A stretch of DNA of 64,000 nt from Bolinopsis microptera. Lineage: Eukaryota > Ctenophora > Tentaculata > Lobata > Bolinopsidae. A program made the position numbers and the translations under genes. Within the stretch, counting starts at the first letter, position 1. Each line of letters begins with the position of its first letter. The DNA lies in NCBI RefSeq assembly GCF_026151205.1, contig NC_087080.1, positions 11,951,837 to 12,015,836 on the forward strand, given 5' to 3'. The notes under the pieces were generated by a model. That model was not told where the DNA came from. It saw only the letters and a list, made by a program, of their open reading frames with translations, and did no database searches. Positions 1 to 12,423 of the stretch are shown here, in pieces.

Positions 1-583
1 ATCATTAACCACCCTGAGAGTAAGTCCCGGGCCCATTTACCGAGCTGAACAATGAACATAGCTAACCACTATTCCAGTCATAGTTTTAAGAATAAAAAGT
101 CCAAAGTTGATGACAGACGTTTCTCAAGCCATGCATGCACCGGTTGCATGGAACTCTCTTCCAATGTTGTTGAGATGTATTACTGATACCAACTGTTTCA
201 AGCGAATGTTAAAAAACCATTTATATAATCATTGTCTTTGCAAGACACCTTGGGTTTTCTTTTTCTGCACTCCATTTATGTCTTGATCTCTTCCCTTCTA
301 GAATCTGTTTCTTTCTTGATTGATTATGTCACTGTACTAACCTTTATTATACCTACATATATTGTATGGTTTCTGCTTCTATTTAGTTTAGTGTGATTTA
401 CGTAATAAAAGATGTTTTAATTGTGTCTTTGCCTTATAATGAGTTATACTTTTGTTAACTTTTACACATTTGCATTTGCTCACATCACTCACAGTCAGCC
501 GCTCTGACATGGTTAACCACCTTCCTTGTGTTGTTGGTTAATCATATGAGCGGGATATAAATACCACATTTCATTTCATTTCA
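1..583 (+). mobile_element. Decayed 3' end of a non-LTR retrotransposon (LINE)
   Basis: Read on the plus strand, about bases 130-300 encode a degraded non-LTR reverse transcriptase C-terminus. The recognisable part is VAWNSLPMLLR followed by FKRMLKNHLYNH, the usual 'WNSLP...FK..LK.HL' ending of CR1/L2/RTE-type ORF2 proteins. The upstream frame carrying RRFSSHA is offset by a frameshift from the WNSLP frame, so the copy is dead. A 3' UTR follows and ends in a short ATTTC microsatellite (about 568-583), typical of LINE 3' tails. The 5' end is cut off by the window. It is a different family from the LINE near 54-58 kb, whose tail is TTA/AAT repeats. The exact clade is not determinable. Confidence 0.6.
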
Positions 584-599
584 AGAATGTTATCAGAAA

Positions 600-1185
600 C
601 TAATCGTTCGATATTTTGACTAATTTCTGTCGGCCTTCATTGTTCATTTTTCCGAACGCTGCACATTCCGGTCGCTTCCGGTAGTGCCCCGAAACCATCA
701 CTTTTTTAGAGTCAGCACCCCGTAAAACATCGCAACGATAAATCAAAGTGAATTTAATGTTTCCTTTAAAATCTTCTACTAATTTAACGACAATCTGAGC
801 CAATCTGTCACTCCTCTTCTGAAGTGTGTAGAACATTAACAATAACTGTCACAAAGTTGATACATTAAAAAGTTCCTCTCCTAATAGAGTCACTTAACTC
901 TATTTATTAATATACAACATTCATTCGCAATTCGACCGCCTATACATAATATATATATGATAATTAACAGGAGCCAACTAAAATTATATGTGAGTGTTCA
1001 CTTACAATCCAACTCATTATCATGTCACACAACAGTATCATGTAAATCAGATTATCAAAATGAACATTTTTAGTCTCCCAGCTACCCGGACCGTCATCAA
1101 AAAATATGAGCTTCTTGACCCTAACGACGCCAAAGTTGCTGTAGACTGTAGACTTAGAGCAGTATACAATCAGCAGGATCACCAT
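600..1185 (-). CDS. Candidate small two-exon gene, unknown product (about 132 aa)
   Basis: Exon 1 (1185-1006) starts at an ATG followed by a hydrophobic stretch (MVILLIVY...) and ends at a perfect GTAAGT donor. Exon 2 (818-600) follows a pyrimidine-rich CAG acceptor. Both junctions are phase 0, and the joined frame is open to a TAG. The N-terminus could be a signal peptide or anchor; a second hydrophobic stretch (LIYMILLCDMIMSWI) lies before the junction; exon 2 is basic and has two cysteines. No family is recognised. A competing reading exists: the plus strand at about 1061-1221 has an open frame with fairly gene-like codons (...LESW, stop at 1219-1221). Only one of the two antisense readings is likely to be real, and both could be chance. 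Confidence 0.3.
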
Positions 1186-1221
1186 CACGGCGAGTTCGCC
1201 CAGACTCTTGAGTCTTGGTAG

Positions 1222-1809
1222 AAACCCTTCATGCTCTCAAGCAGTTTATGCTAAATTATGCTGGATTACGTACCGCACCTTTGTCTATTCCCATACCGAA
1301 TGCTATTGTAGCACACACTAACTGCGGAGAGATGAGACATTTTAAGAACGTAATTCTAGAATAAACAAGTGGAATTAATTTTTAGCTTATATTTATAAGA
1401 TAAGACATTATATTAAATGAAGTGAACGTGGGGGGGAGGGGGGGGGCAACCCAATACGCCGAGTCGATTATCGTTCGCATATTTTGGACGGCAAGATTAT
1501 GATACACGACCGGCCGCGAATATGAGATTAGGGGGGTGTAGAAACTTGTTACTTTTGGTTGAATAAATCTCTTTGCCTTTTTCGCTCTTTTCGATAGGTA
1601 CAAATTTTAGGAGACCCCCTTTTCCTGGTACCACAATATGAAATATTCTCCCACGTATAATCGTGCCACACAGATAATATTATAATAAGTTTTAAATTCA
1701 ATTTAGTAATAGTGGACCGCCGATTTCAAGAGCGAGTAACCTTGCTACACGTTGTATACAGCGTGTGTCCAGAGTAACCCTCCAGTCCCATTTCTGCTCA
1801 TTACTGAAA
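1222..1809. other. Intergenic spacer with G-runs
   Basis: No convincing gene. It holds a purine-rich G-run at about 1431-1447 and a smaller one near 1531. The last part must contain the promoter and 5' UTR of the pentraxin gene, but no clear TATA box or other element could be singled out. Confidence 0.5.
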
Positions 1810-2776
1810 ATGAAGTTTTTATTTTGCATCGTTATTCTGATTGTGTCCACTGCTGAAGGCAGTGGGTTCAACAGGGTATTGCAGTTTCCACGAGAAGTTT
1901 CTTTAAAAAACTACGTGCTGCTCCAACCAGATTTCAATGATATTCAGGAGCGAACTCTCTCTATTTGCGGATGGGTTAAATTCTATCGGTCTGACCCAAA
2001 TGATAATCATCATTATTGGTTTAGCTACGCAACAGGTATTTTTACTATTTTCATTCTTATATTTATAACTAGTACTACTGAGTACCATAATGGGGAATGT
2101 TTACCTGAACGTACAAGAACAAAATAACTTAAACTAGGAAATTGAAAATCTATCTGGTCAGCAGTCAGGGTACAAATATAAATACATTCAAAATTAAATA
2201 AAGTTAAAATCCACAGGTGCTGGTGCCAACCAAATATTATTTGGGGACAAGGTAGCCGCCCACTGGTTTTTAGAATACCTGATGCCGGGTGATCGCGAAG
2301 ATTACACCACCGACACCTGGTATCACACATGTTTCTCATGGAACGCAAAAAGCCAGTACTCGGAAGTTTACTTGAATGGGGCCAAAGTTTCAGAGAAGAT
2401 AACGCCAGCAAACAGTAGACTTGCACCTGACGGTACATTAGTCCTCGGCCAAGATCAGGATATTATTGGGGGTTGTTTTGATCTCGGCCAAGCGTTTTGT
2501 GGGGAAATCTACGAACTGCAAGTCTTTAAAACGAAATTAGGAGTTGCTGAAGTAGAAGATATGTACAGAGCTGGGATTTGCGGCTCTCAGCTTCCTTCAG
2601 AAGGTGTCGTGTTGGACTGGGAAGATTTCCTGAACGCCAAACGTTACGGCAATGTTGGCGAGATCTCCGCAGGATGCAGAATGAAGAAGAGTAACTGGGA
2701 AATTCTGGGTCATTTGGTGGGACTAGAAATTACTCCAGATCTCATATCTATGATTTTTACTGAGATTTGTTCATAA
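1810..2776 (+). CDS. Secreted pentraxin-family protein
   Basis: Two exons, 1810-2035 and 2217-2776, join in phase 1 through GT-AG sites and give about 261 residues. The start is the ATG at 1810, which opens a clear signal peptide (MKFLFCIVILIVSTAEG); an upstream in-frame ATG at 1765 would bury it. The mature part is one pentraxin domain. It has the family signature H-x-C-x-S-W at about residue 112 (HTCFSWNA) and the strand GTLVLGQDQD followed by GGCFD and FCGEIYELQVF, where pentraxins place calcium ligands. Pentraxins are secreted calcium-dependent lectins that oligomerise and bind microbial or damaged-cell ligands; a role in innate recognition here is inferred from the family. The short C-terminal extension after the domain is not recognised. 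A possible poly(A) signal lies at 3069. Confidence 0.88.
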
Positions 2777-4467
2777 TTCAGAATTGAATCAGTTTTTTTT
2801 TGTTTTTTCTGTTTTTTTTTTTTTTCATAAATGGGTATCATTGGCTTAAATCATTTTTCGGTTAACTGAAATTTATAAATTTTCCACAAGAATTATAGTA
2901 AAAATTTAATCATTATCACATGAAAATATTAATCGTGTTTGATTTAGTCTTGAAATGAAATTCTAGGATTTCTCAACAATTGGATATAATAACATTAACA
3001 TATTACATGCCACTATAAAAATTGCCGATGTAGTAAACCCGCGATGGGGTGGCATGTGCCTCAGGCTCAATAAAATATTATAATCATTTATTATTATATC
3101 AATTTATCATTAAATATTTCAACAATATCAATAACGTATGGTTGATCCTTCACACTTAGTAAAATATATAAAAATAAAGTTAATCTACACTAAAGAATAA
3201 ATAATCTATATTATATAAGTCAACAATATTAACTCCCCATCTTCATGTAGTCATTTTATCAATAGCGGTAGAAATCCAAGTAATTTTAGTACGCGGTGCA
3301 AAATAAACCGATAAACTTGAACCATTATAAAAAACTTCAAGGAATTTTTAAAATGAGAATTTAGCCTGTTCCCTTGGCCTCCAGATCGCCAAGATTCAAG
3401 CAAACTGAGTATATTCAGGAGGTTTAACTCCATAAAATAACGATGGCAGATGGAAAGCATCCAGATTATCTTGAAACGGTTTGAAAGATGATTATTAACT
3501 AAAGGAGGAAAGATATAAATACCATTACAACTATTAAGACGTTAACTTAGATTTAGAACCAATCGTGTCGTGTAATTCAATGATCTACATTCTACATGAA
3601 TCACAATATTGTCATACTCATACAAATTGCACTTGAGTTTAACAATAGGATCAAGCCCGGAAGCTTGGAAATCAATTTCTCAGCATTATCACTATCAGTG
3701 TGCTGAGAATTCTGAATTTTACACCAGTAGCACTAGCAGTAACACTCGTGAAGTTACGTCACTTTCTTCCATAAATCAAATTACCAATTAACGTCGGTCA
3801 TTTGTGAAAATATCTCGTCTAAAATTCGTTAGATGTTTTCCACCGCAGGTGTGGGCTACCTTTCGGCCTGGCTTCCGCCACCAATACTCGACAACATGTC
3901 GCACGCGCTTTTTTCGTACGAGTTAATAGATTACCCAGGTTTTGCTGCATTAAGTCTTGCAGAATTTCAATAATTCATATAGCTAATTTCTGACGTCTGC
4001 CATGTTAATTTGCTTGATTTTGCCAGGAATTTGTTTCGGACAGGCTATGGTTTCTCCGTTTTTATTTCTTCGTTTTCTAATTAAGACTTCGTTTTGATTT
4101 GATTTAGTTGTTAGTGTCTTGGGTAAAATTTCTATTAAACCGAAGTTACAAGGAATTCTATTTTAGACTTGACAAGCTTGTTAATTTGAATTGTCAGATT
4201 TTTTACTTCGTTTAAATTCGCTTGTAACGCTTGTATTATTTTGCTACCTTTTTGTCACTATTTGCGTTGATTTCTAAAGCCCTCTAATTAATGGTCACGA
4301 TTTCTTTTTAATCGGCGTATAATATCTTTAATGAAATACTTTGGCACAACAATTATGGTGAAATACCAGGAATAACCGGAAATTTTGATCACATATTATT
4401 TTCGAATAAGCTAACTTCGATAAAGATTCCACTTATTACAAAGCAACTAACCCTAAACAGCTCAGGT
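2777..4467. other. Intergenic region, AT-rich
   Basis: No gene is supported. AATAAA at 3069-3074 could end the pentraxin transcript. Short T-runs occur at about 2792-2825. Open frames here are short and AT-driven. Confidence 0.5.
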
Positions 4468-7389
4468 ATGATAACCCTTCTCCTCCTCCCTCTTTTCCTC
4501 CTCATGTCTACCCAGGCCCAGGACTGTCAGGACACCAGATCTGTTTACCCTAAAGTTACAGCTCCTCAACTTACTGATGTGTCACAGATGAAGAACCTTT
4601 TCTGTGACATGTTCTCATTGTCCTGCTGCACTTTCGTTACTGGTTAGTTTTTATTGTAGTAGTTGTTAGTGTAGTAGTTGTTATTGTAGTAGTTGTTAGT
4701 GTAGTAGTTGTTAGTGTAGTAGTTGTTATTGTAGTAGTTGTTAGTGTAATAGTTGTTAGTGTAGTAGTTCTTAGTGTAGTAGTTTTTATTGTAGTAGTTG
4801 TTATTGTAGTAGTTGTTACTGTAGTAGTTTTTATTGTAGTAGTTGTTAGTGTAGTAGTTGTTAGTGTAGTAGTTGTTATTGTAGTAGTTGTTATTGTAGT
4901 AGTTGTTAGTGTAACTGTAGTAGTTGTTAGTGCACTAGTTGTTAGTGCACTAATTGTTAGTGCCAAAGTGCATGATAAGGTTAGCGTCTATTTGCGGCTC
5001 ACTCACCGCACATTCAGATTTCAGAACTGCAACACAATTTATTATCTAACAAACCGCATTCAATTTTTATTTACTGCAGATCGCTTATTGTAATTCACCA
5101 CCCTCAGAGTACAAAATGAAGCAAGCAGCTGGATCGTGGGGCGGCTTGGTTACCAGTCCTTTTAACAGTGCTCTTCAGATCTTATCTGAGAGACCTCTTT
5201 TCCCGGGTTAGTTGAACTGCAAGATCAGTGCTCAACAAACGTATCTTTCAACTACAAACTAACTGAGATTAACTCATTTCCCAATTTCACCATAAATAGA
5301 AAATAATCAAAGTCAGCTATTCTTGGCAAATTAAATACGGTCATACCCGGAATTACGTTATATTTAAACCTCAGCTCACACATCAATAACTCAATTTATC
5401 TCCAACTAATCAGCACCCCTCATGTTCCAGATATGATCCCCAGATCAGTGCTAGCCTCCGTCAGTGCTAGTGTGGACTACTCTGTTCCTCTTAACAACGG
5501 CACTCTGACTAAACTGTCCCTGATTGCTAGCGGAGTAATCTGCACTGAGAACAGCTTAGAGTATGAGATTATGAAGGAGTACATGCAGGTACAGAGGGTT
5601 GTTTGGTTCTGATAAAGTTATCAGGCCTTGATAAGAGCAGTATCACTATCATTATCAAATATGTCCCTTTTGTTCTACCAATATGTCACAGATACGTCAT
5701 ACGTGTGACAGTATATATTAAACATTATCCTCAATCCTCATATCCTATTCTGAATCTCAGATATAAGACAAGTTAGGTCGGATACATGTTCTGAAGTTAA
5801 CATTTCAGCCTGCAGTTGATGAAATATCTGCCACTCTGATAGCACTAACAAGAGGACTAAAAGCACTGAAAGAAGCTTACAATATGATCCTATCCCACTC
5901 TGCTGGCGAACAGTGCAAGAAGGAACTTATCAGAAACGGAGTATCTACACTGGACAATTTACAGAATAATAACTGTCAGGTAAAATCAAATACCTACCGT
6001 CCTAAAGTGGTATTATTTTAACTCTGTAATTTGATTTCTAAGAAACAGTATTATTAGAAAACTATCCGCACTCGTGGATAAGTTTTTGACGTTGACTATA
6101 ATTGAATGATCTTAGGTATGTGGAGATGACACTATAACGCACAACACGTGTAAGAACACGTGCAGAATGGTGGTTTCTGGGTGTTTCAACCAACTAGCTG
6201 CTCTTCACGAGCTTCTCCCCCTACTGCTCTACAATCTGGGTAATTTAGAAATTGTTCTTGTCAATTAGATTATAGTCATTTCGTGTGCTGCATCCACATG
6301 GTCTGTGGATTTTCTTCGCAAAGCGTTCAGTAACCAATTCTGCTTATAGTTTTCATTCAACGTTCAATTTCCAAGCATGCTAATAGCGTAGGTATTAGGT
6401 AGTAGTGTTGATCACATGAATATCATGATACTCTCATATTTATAGATTATACTTTATAGAGTAATATACAATACCAACAGACGGTATCTACACCACCCTC
6501 GAGATGAGGTTGAACGACAAATACCTCGCCGACCTGGACTTCATGGCCGTCACATACCCCCAATGTTTCACGACCAACGTCCCCAGCAACGATATAGAAG
6601 TTGGACAGGGAGACAGGTATTACTACTCTGATACCCTGAAGTTGGCAGCTATTTCTATTGATAACGGTAAGACGCTTTTACTGATTCTTGAGTTTTTGGA
6701 AAATTGTGTTCAAATCACAAAATGCTAAAACAAACATGCCTTATCACAAAAGTTGTTAATTTATCATCTTCCTGTTCTATATGCTTCTTACTCAAACATC
6801 CTCTTACAGGTGTACAATTCGCCTGCTCCAACTCGAGGACCAACTCTAATTGTTGGACTAGTTCTGGAGTAACAGCGATTGACTCGAGTCCTGAGATAGG
6901 GTTCACAAGATCAGAACAGGAGCGGAACTTGGTTCTACCTCTGGTAGAGACGGACGTCCCAGAGGAAGTTAAAGAAATGGAACGGAATTTAGGGAACACC
7001 ATCAGTGAGGTAAAAACAAAGTTTTTATGTAGTCTAATTTTTTTTTGATATCTTATCTATACGTAAGTTTGAAATGATATGTGTCAAACATGAAGCAGAG
7101 ATGACTCAAGACTAAATTAGAACGTCAATAGTTATACATCTGACGTGAAAAAGGTCGCCAATTCGAGGACAGAATAATTTTAATTATCATTCAGATATCA
7201 AGCTACGCAACAGCTCTACAAGCCAGCTCGGACACTGACACCCCAGGGACCACATCAGGCAGCACATCCTCCTCCTTCACACCCACCCCTATTGTAACAG
7301 ACTCTGAGGGTGCTCAGGAGGAGACAGTCAGTGGGAGCAAGGGAGTTGGGTTCGGTTTAGTGCTGGTTGCGGTCCTGTGGGTCTTGTAG
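4468..7389 (+). CDS. Glypican (GPI-anchored heparan sulfate proteoglycan core)
   Basis: Eight exons splice in consistent phase: 4468-4642, 5108-5206, 5431-5588, 5809-5979, 6116-6239, 6481-6666, 6810-7009, 7195-7389. They give about 435 residues. A leucine-rich signal peptide is followed by the glypican N-terminal pattern (DCQDTRSVY ... FC ... SCCT). A cysteine cluster sits in exon 5 (CGDDTITHNTCKNTC..GC) and NCW in exon 7. The protein has exactly 14 cysteines, the number conserved in glypicans. The C-terminus has Ser-Gly dipeptides suitable for glycosaminoglycan attachment, then a hydrophobic tail (VGFGLVLVAVLWVL) expected to be replaced by a GPI anchor. Known glypicans are usually 550 or so residues, so this is a short member. 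The family sits on the outer cell surface and modulates Wnt, Hedgehog, BMP and FGF signals; that role is from family knowledge. Confidence 0.88.
4650..4935. repeat. 15-bp minisatellite in glypican intron 1
   Basis: Tandem variants of a 15-bp unit resembling GTAGTAGTTGTTAGT run directly after the exon 1 donor and fill much of the first intron. The array opens a long antisense Thr-rich frame (TTTT-type) that is an artefact of the repeat. Confidence 0.9.
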
Positions 7390-8194
7390 AGCTTATGACG
7401 TTGTTTCAAGTCCTCATATCAAGGCTCTGGTCGTGAATTACAGTTTGAATGATTAACCTTAGTGCTGTATGGATATTCGTAACTTGGAATGCCATGATAT
7501 TGATAAACGCACAATTTTGAACCATTTATGACGGATAGAATATGTTATAGTTATGCAATATGCATTGAATAAAAACTCCATTTAAGTAAAATACCGTCAT
7601 ACCGATAGCATGAATGGTAATATCATAACATGATAAAACAATATTAATGTTTTGCAAATACAGCATGAAAAACACGACAATGATTATAAAGTAACTAATA
7701 AAAACTGTGAGGTCAAAAAATGTACTGAAGATGCTGATTGCTAGCTGCCATGGTCAGACTTTTTATGTCATTATGAGAAAATAAAACGCTAGTGTTTGAA
7801 GATTCATCGCAAATCCTAGAAAATTTTTCAATGCTTACCATAGCGGAAATTGTTTTGATGATTTAATTTAAAATACTTAAATAAAATTTAAAATCTTGTT
7901 TTTGGTGAACTATAGGTATATTATATTCACTGCAGGAGAAAAGCTTCGTTCTTCTTTTTCACATTAAACACGTGATTCATTAAGTTGCAGTACTGGTGCT
8001 TTGCGGGCCTGGAACCCTGGATGTCTTCTGTTTACTGTTACATCTCCTTGCGGACCTGGGATTAAACCGTATCAGTCAGTTTGGCAGCTTTTCTATAACT
8101 TATAGAAGACACGATAAAATTGCCTCTCTAAAATTGATTCCTTTTTTTGCTAATTCATATTTGCTCAATTCAATACAAACTTTAAAACATTGGC
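7390..8194. other. Intergenic region after glypican with likely poly(A) signal
   Basis: The glypican 3' UTR begins here. AATAAA at 7568-7573 lies about 180 bases after the stop codon and is the best poly(A) signal. The remainder up to the end of the GPCR on the opposite strand is AT-rich with no supported gene, so the two genes are convergent. Confidence 0.55.
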
Positions 8195-9162
8195 TTAATT
8201 ACCTTGGCATATTTTTTTGCTGGACAGGAAAGACATTGTTTGGCAGAACCTCTTTTTAAGGAAACTTCTGAAACTGGTCACAGTCAAGCTGTATACGAAA
8301 AAGTTGGCCAGAACGCTGACATCCAGAACAGCTCCAGATATGCGACAAAACTTAAGGTAGAATGGACCAGGTGCAAACGGCTCCTTCTCCACGAAAGGCT
8401 CAGCAATATAGTAGACTGTCGAGGGTGCAAATGAGACGATGTGAACTGTTACATGTGAACTCTTACAGTGAGAAGGACAGTCGTGATACCCTGCCACCGG
8501 AGGGGCTGTCGAGCTCCTTTAGCCACCCTCATGGCTTCTTTCAGAAGCAGGACTGTTGAAACGATCAGGATGATGTTTGGAAGAAACAGGGTGAGTGTTG
8601 CGAAGATTGGCAGAACAATCTTCCATAAGTCGGATGAGAACTTGTACGTGTAAGCGTAAACCCTGTAATCGAAGATTACGTCGTTTCTGTCAAAAAGTGG
8701 CAAAGCTGGAACGGAAAGGCACCCTATCCAAATCCCTGCACAAAACTTGTGAGCCTGCCTTGCAGACCAGGATCCCGTTCTTAGAGGATATTTCAGCAGA
8801 ACGAGCTTGCTCAATGCCATCGCACTGACTAGAGTAGAGCTTACAGAATGGCTGTGGTAAATGATAAAGAACTGGAGATGTTGTATTATTTTGCTGGAAC
8901 CTCCGCTGTTTGAAATCAGATGTGCGAGTGTGTGGACAAGTGTCCCAACTGTTATAAGCAAATCACAGACTTCCAGATGCTGGATAAATGCAACAACTAT
9001 CTTATGAAGCCTGAAAGCTTTATACTTGATCGAACCAATGATTATGGTCGTGTCCCCCAGCAGAGAAGAAATAATCACAAATACCAGCCAACTGGCCCAA
9101 CCATACCTTTCTCCATTATTTTTTATTCCAAATTGGGTAAAGTTTGAGTAATTGTAAGACAT
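8195..9162 (-). pseudogene. Class A (rhodopsin-like) GPCR with a frameshift in TM6
   Basis: A single-exon receptor frame starts at ATG 9162 with Asn-linked sites near the N-terminus (NYSNFT). It shows TM1 to TM5 and the start of TM6 (RWQGITTVLLT). The frame then closes near 8449. In the next frame the sequence continues without a break as the rest of TM6 (HIVSFAPSTVYYIAE), TM7 (SVLANFFVYSLTV, an NPxxY variant) and helix 8 (FRSFLKKRF), ending at 8195. One indel between about 8450 and 8490 explains the change. The DRY position after TM3 is non-canonical (SKLVLLKYPLR), as in many orphan receptors of early-branching animals. It may be a young pseudogene, a polymorphic null allele or an assembly error. 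Ligand unknown. Confidence 0.7.
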
Positions 9163-12100
9163 GGCAAAAACAAAACAAATGTAAGAATATAAGATTGCAC
9201 CGACAAGCAGGCGACTGATGAGTGCTGAATGTAGAGCGGTGGTTAATGTTAGTGATCAGTGTAAACTACATTGTACACGTCATATACCCTGCTCATATGC
9301 TAAAAGTTCAGTTTTGATATTGAACACGAGTGAAAGATTGCAGAATGCAGTCTTCATGTAAAAGAAAGTGTACCGGAAATTGGAACAATGAATTTTCGTT
9401 CTGTTAAAATTTCGGTCGCGGTCCTGCAAATTTCATCTTCAAAATCTGAAAATGGGACAGAGAATTGTACTAGGTCTATAACCTACTAGGTCTATAACCT
9501 ACTAGGTCTATAACCTACTAGGTCTATAACCTACTAGGTCTATAATCTACTAGGTCTATACCCTACTAGGTCTATAACCTACTAGGTATATAACCTACTA
9601 GGTCTATAACCTACTAGGTCTATAACCTACTACTACTAGGTCTATACTCTATAACCTACTAAGACGCGCGCCGAGTTCAGAGTTGGACTCGTCGACGGTA
9701 TTTGAAACAAATATTTTACGAGTATCAGTACAGAGAATGGTACAACATGATTTTTCAATTTTCTTTACCATCATCAATTAACTGACTAATGGTCTTTGGG
9801 CAAAAAGTCCATCCAATCTGTCAAAATTGTGTTCAGAAATTTTCATATTCGAAAATGGGACAGAAATTAAAAACTATTAATTTTTGTTTTGTTAAGCTTT
9901 CTACTGTGAGCTTCCTACGACCGAAATCAAACTTCCAGCACCTCAATTGTGTCATATGCCATCTATAGTTGGCTGACTAATTGGTTGCGGTTGAGAAATT
10001 CAGCCAAAACTGTAAAATTTCAGGCACGCCTGGTAACTGGTACGCTAGCGACCTGTCATTGTCAGATCTCTCGAGTGCTCAAGGCTATAATGAGTATCAT
10101 ACTGTATAGCTCTAGCTATGACTATACACTTACAGATGGGAAACACCGAGACTGCTCATTAATTTTCTGTGGTAAGCGAGGTAAGATTCAAGGTTTGGTT
10201 GGAGAAGTAATCCATAATCGCTCATAAAAGCTATGCTAACGAGCACAAGTAAAACTCGGCAATTACATAAAAATCAGAATGTATAAAATAATTTATCATT
10301 TTAAACTCGGAAGAAGGACACACATTACTTTACAAGATATTACGTTTAAAAACGTACGAATTCTCAGCCGGTCACGACTCTCACGTGACCGTTCATCTAT
10401 CACGTGACCTCAGTCCATGTGCATTGTGCTCTGCATCGCACATGTCCAAAATTACAATCAAAAACACATAAAGGGGTAAAAATAAGCAACGTCAAAAATT
10501 CAGCGTCAAAAAATGAAGTGGCTACAGAGAAATAAAGTAATTAGCAGCCTTCCCCGGTAGAACAGGTGGTAAGAAAGCGTGGGACTAAGTTTCATTTTCG
10601 AAATCATTTTCATAACAACCCATAAAAATGATCAATATCTAAAATAACTTATTAAAAGATAACATCTAAAATCACCAGATAACTATGGCTACATAAAGCT
10701 CACTTCTTTTCCGTGGTCTACTCTTATGGAATCATTAATTTTTCAACAAAAACCTAAAAATATTGTAAAAATACTTGCTACGAAGACGGTACAGAACCTT
10801 CTTGCATATTATTCAGTGTGCAGTTACATTATCTCTACCGCTAAAGATAACGTATCAATATCATGTCCGATTAAATTCGGTGTTTTAATTATATATTACA
10901 GACCCTAGCATCGATACACAAAATAAAAAAAGATTAGATAAAGGTCGGTGTTGTATACAAATTACACATTTCGATCCACAGTAATTATTCAATTAGGTAA
11001 TTAAAATGACTCAACTACCTAATTAGTTAATTGGTCAATTAACAGGTCTTTCAGACAGACTTTCCAGTAGCACGGTTAGTTCCAGCCCAATAGCAAACAA
11101 TCCAGTTTTATACACCTACTGCTACCTACACCTACTGCCTAGTTCTAAGTTTCCATAATCCAACTTTTGTTGACACAATGAGTAATAATGATGTGATCTT
11201 TCCTTATTTCCTATCAAACAAATGGGTTTCAATTTGGTCACGTGTGCTCACGAGAAAACAGATAACACTGTTTGTACCCAATTTCAAGGTCCCCTCTCGA
11301 ATGACTACAAAAACTACCAAAATCTACCAATCTCATCCATATCTCTCCCGCTCCAAACCCACTGTCTTACTTCTTTATTATCTCCTGACTGTATCTCTTA
11401 TCTTCTTATTCAGTAATATCTACAAAGAGCGGCTAAGTTAGATCCACGTAACGGTCCTTATTATATCACCCTCACAAGTGGTTGGAGTTAAAAGAGCCGC
11501 CGCCGTATATCGGCCTGTTTTTACGACTTTTTCCGTCCTTTTTCCGCACTCCATCCGCTATACTCTTAGGTCCTCCCCCCTTCATCGAGTTACCTGTGGG
11601 TAAAGGAAATTAAAGGAAATTAAAACAATTAATAATTTCAAAGACACAATCAAACAATAGTTATAACTATTAAACTCGATAAAATACCAGCAAATAAAGA
11701 TTTTTGTTAAAAATTTCTAATTCAGTAATTAATGCTTCAAGTGTGTATTCGGGGGCTTCCGGAATTTTCCCTGATAGCCAAATCTTAAATTAAAGCGCGG
11801 GTGTTAACCGTGCTGTTGAAAATTTCGTTTTATTTTCGACCCTTTTTTGTCAGTCATCTTCCAAGATATATCATTTTCAACTTAAATTCTACCGTTTTAA
11901 CTCTAACATAAAATTAGAGTTTTGAACTGTCCATCTTTCATTCTTTCTGGCACGATTGAAAGGTGGAGACTATTTCATATCTCACTTGATACAATATTAA
12001 GATATGCTGACTCACTAGATCAGTGGATAAATTTCTGAAGAAAGTTCCCAGCATATTATAATTTCTCAAGGAGTTGGTCCTTATAATTTCTCAAGAAGCT

Positions 12101-12423
12101 ACAGATCTACTACAACTCAAATTTTGCCATGTGCTAATGTCGTCAACATGATTTCATGATATTTTTGGTTGATTTGCTGGATTTTAAAATCAGCAACCCT
12201 TTTCTTCAGTCGTTTCGGGTAAAATTTCCTAAAATTGATACATGCTGTTGTTAATCACCAATGCTAAGAAGGTGCATAAAAGGCATTTTTTAGTAATTTA
12301 CTTGACTGTAAGTCGTGCTGTAGTATTATGTAGTTACTGGATTTTCACTATATTTATCTTCTAGGCTATCTTCCATATCATCCTATGACGCATCTTTCTT
12401 AAAGCTAGAGGAGCTGTGCAACA
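9163..12423. other. Intergenic region with minisatellite and no supported gene
   Basis: Apart from the minisatellite at about 9469-9663, nothing gene-like is supported. Short segments flanking the minisatellite resemble each other (GAAAATGGGACAGA near 9448 and near 9845), suggesting an old local duplication around it. Open frames near 9949 and 11178 lack start context, splice partners or recognisable motifs. The end of the region must hold the promoter of the gene at 12424. Confidence 0.5.
9469..9663. repeat. 16-bp minisatellite
   Basis: About twelve near-identical copies of a 16-bp unit (CTACTAGGTCTATAAC) with a few substitutions and one imperfect stretch near the right end. Confidence 0.95.

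Noticed and set aside
4637-4966. Thr-rich minus-strand ORF
   Set aside because: Product of the 15-bp minisatellite in glypican intron 1.
9949-11441. Several 60-92-codon ORFs between the GPCR and the secreted protein gene
   Set aside because: Length expected by chance in AT-rich DNA; no motifs.
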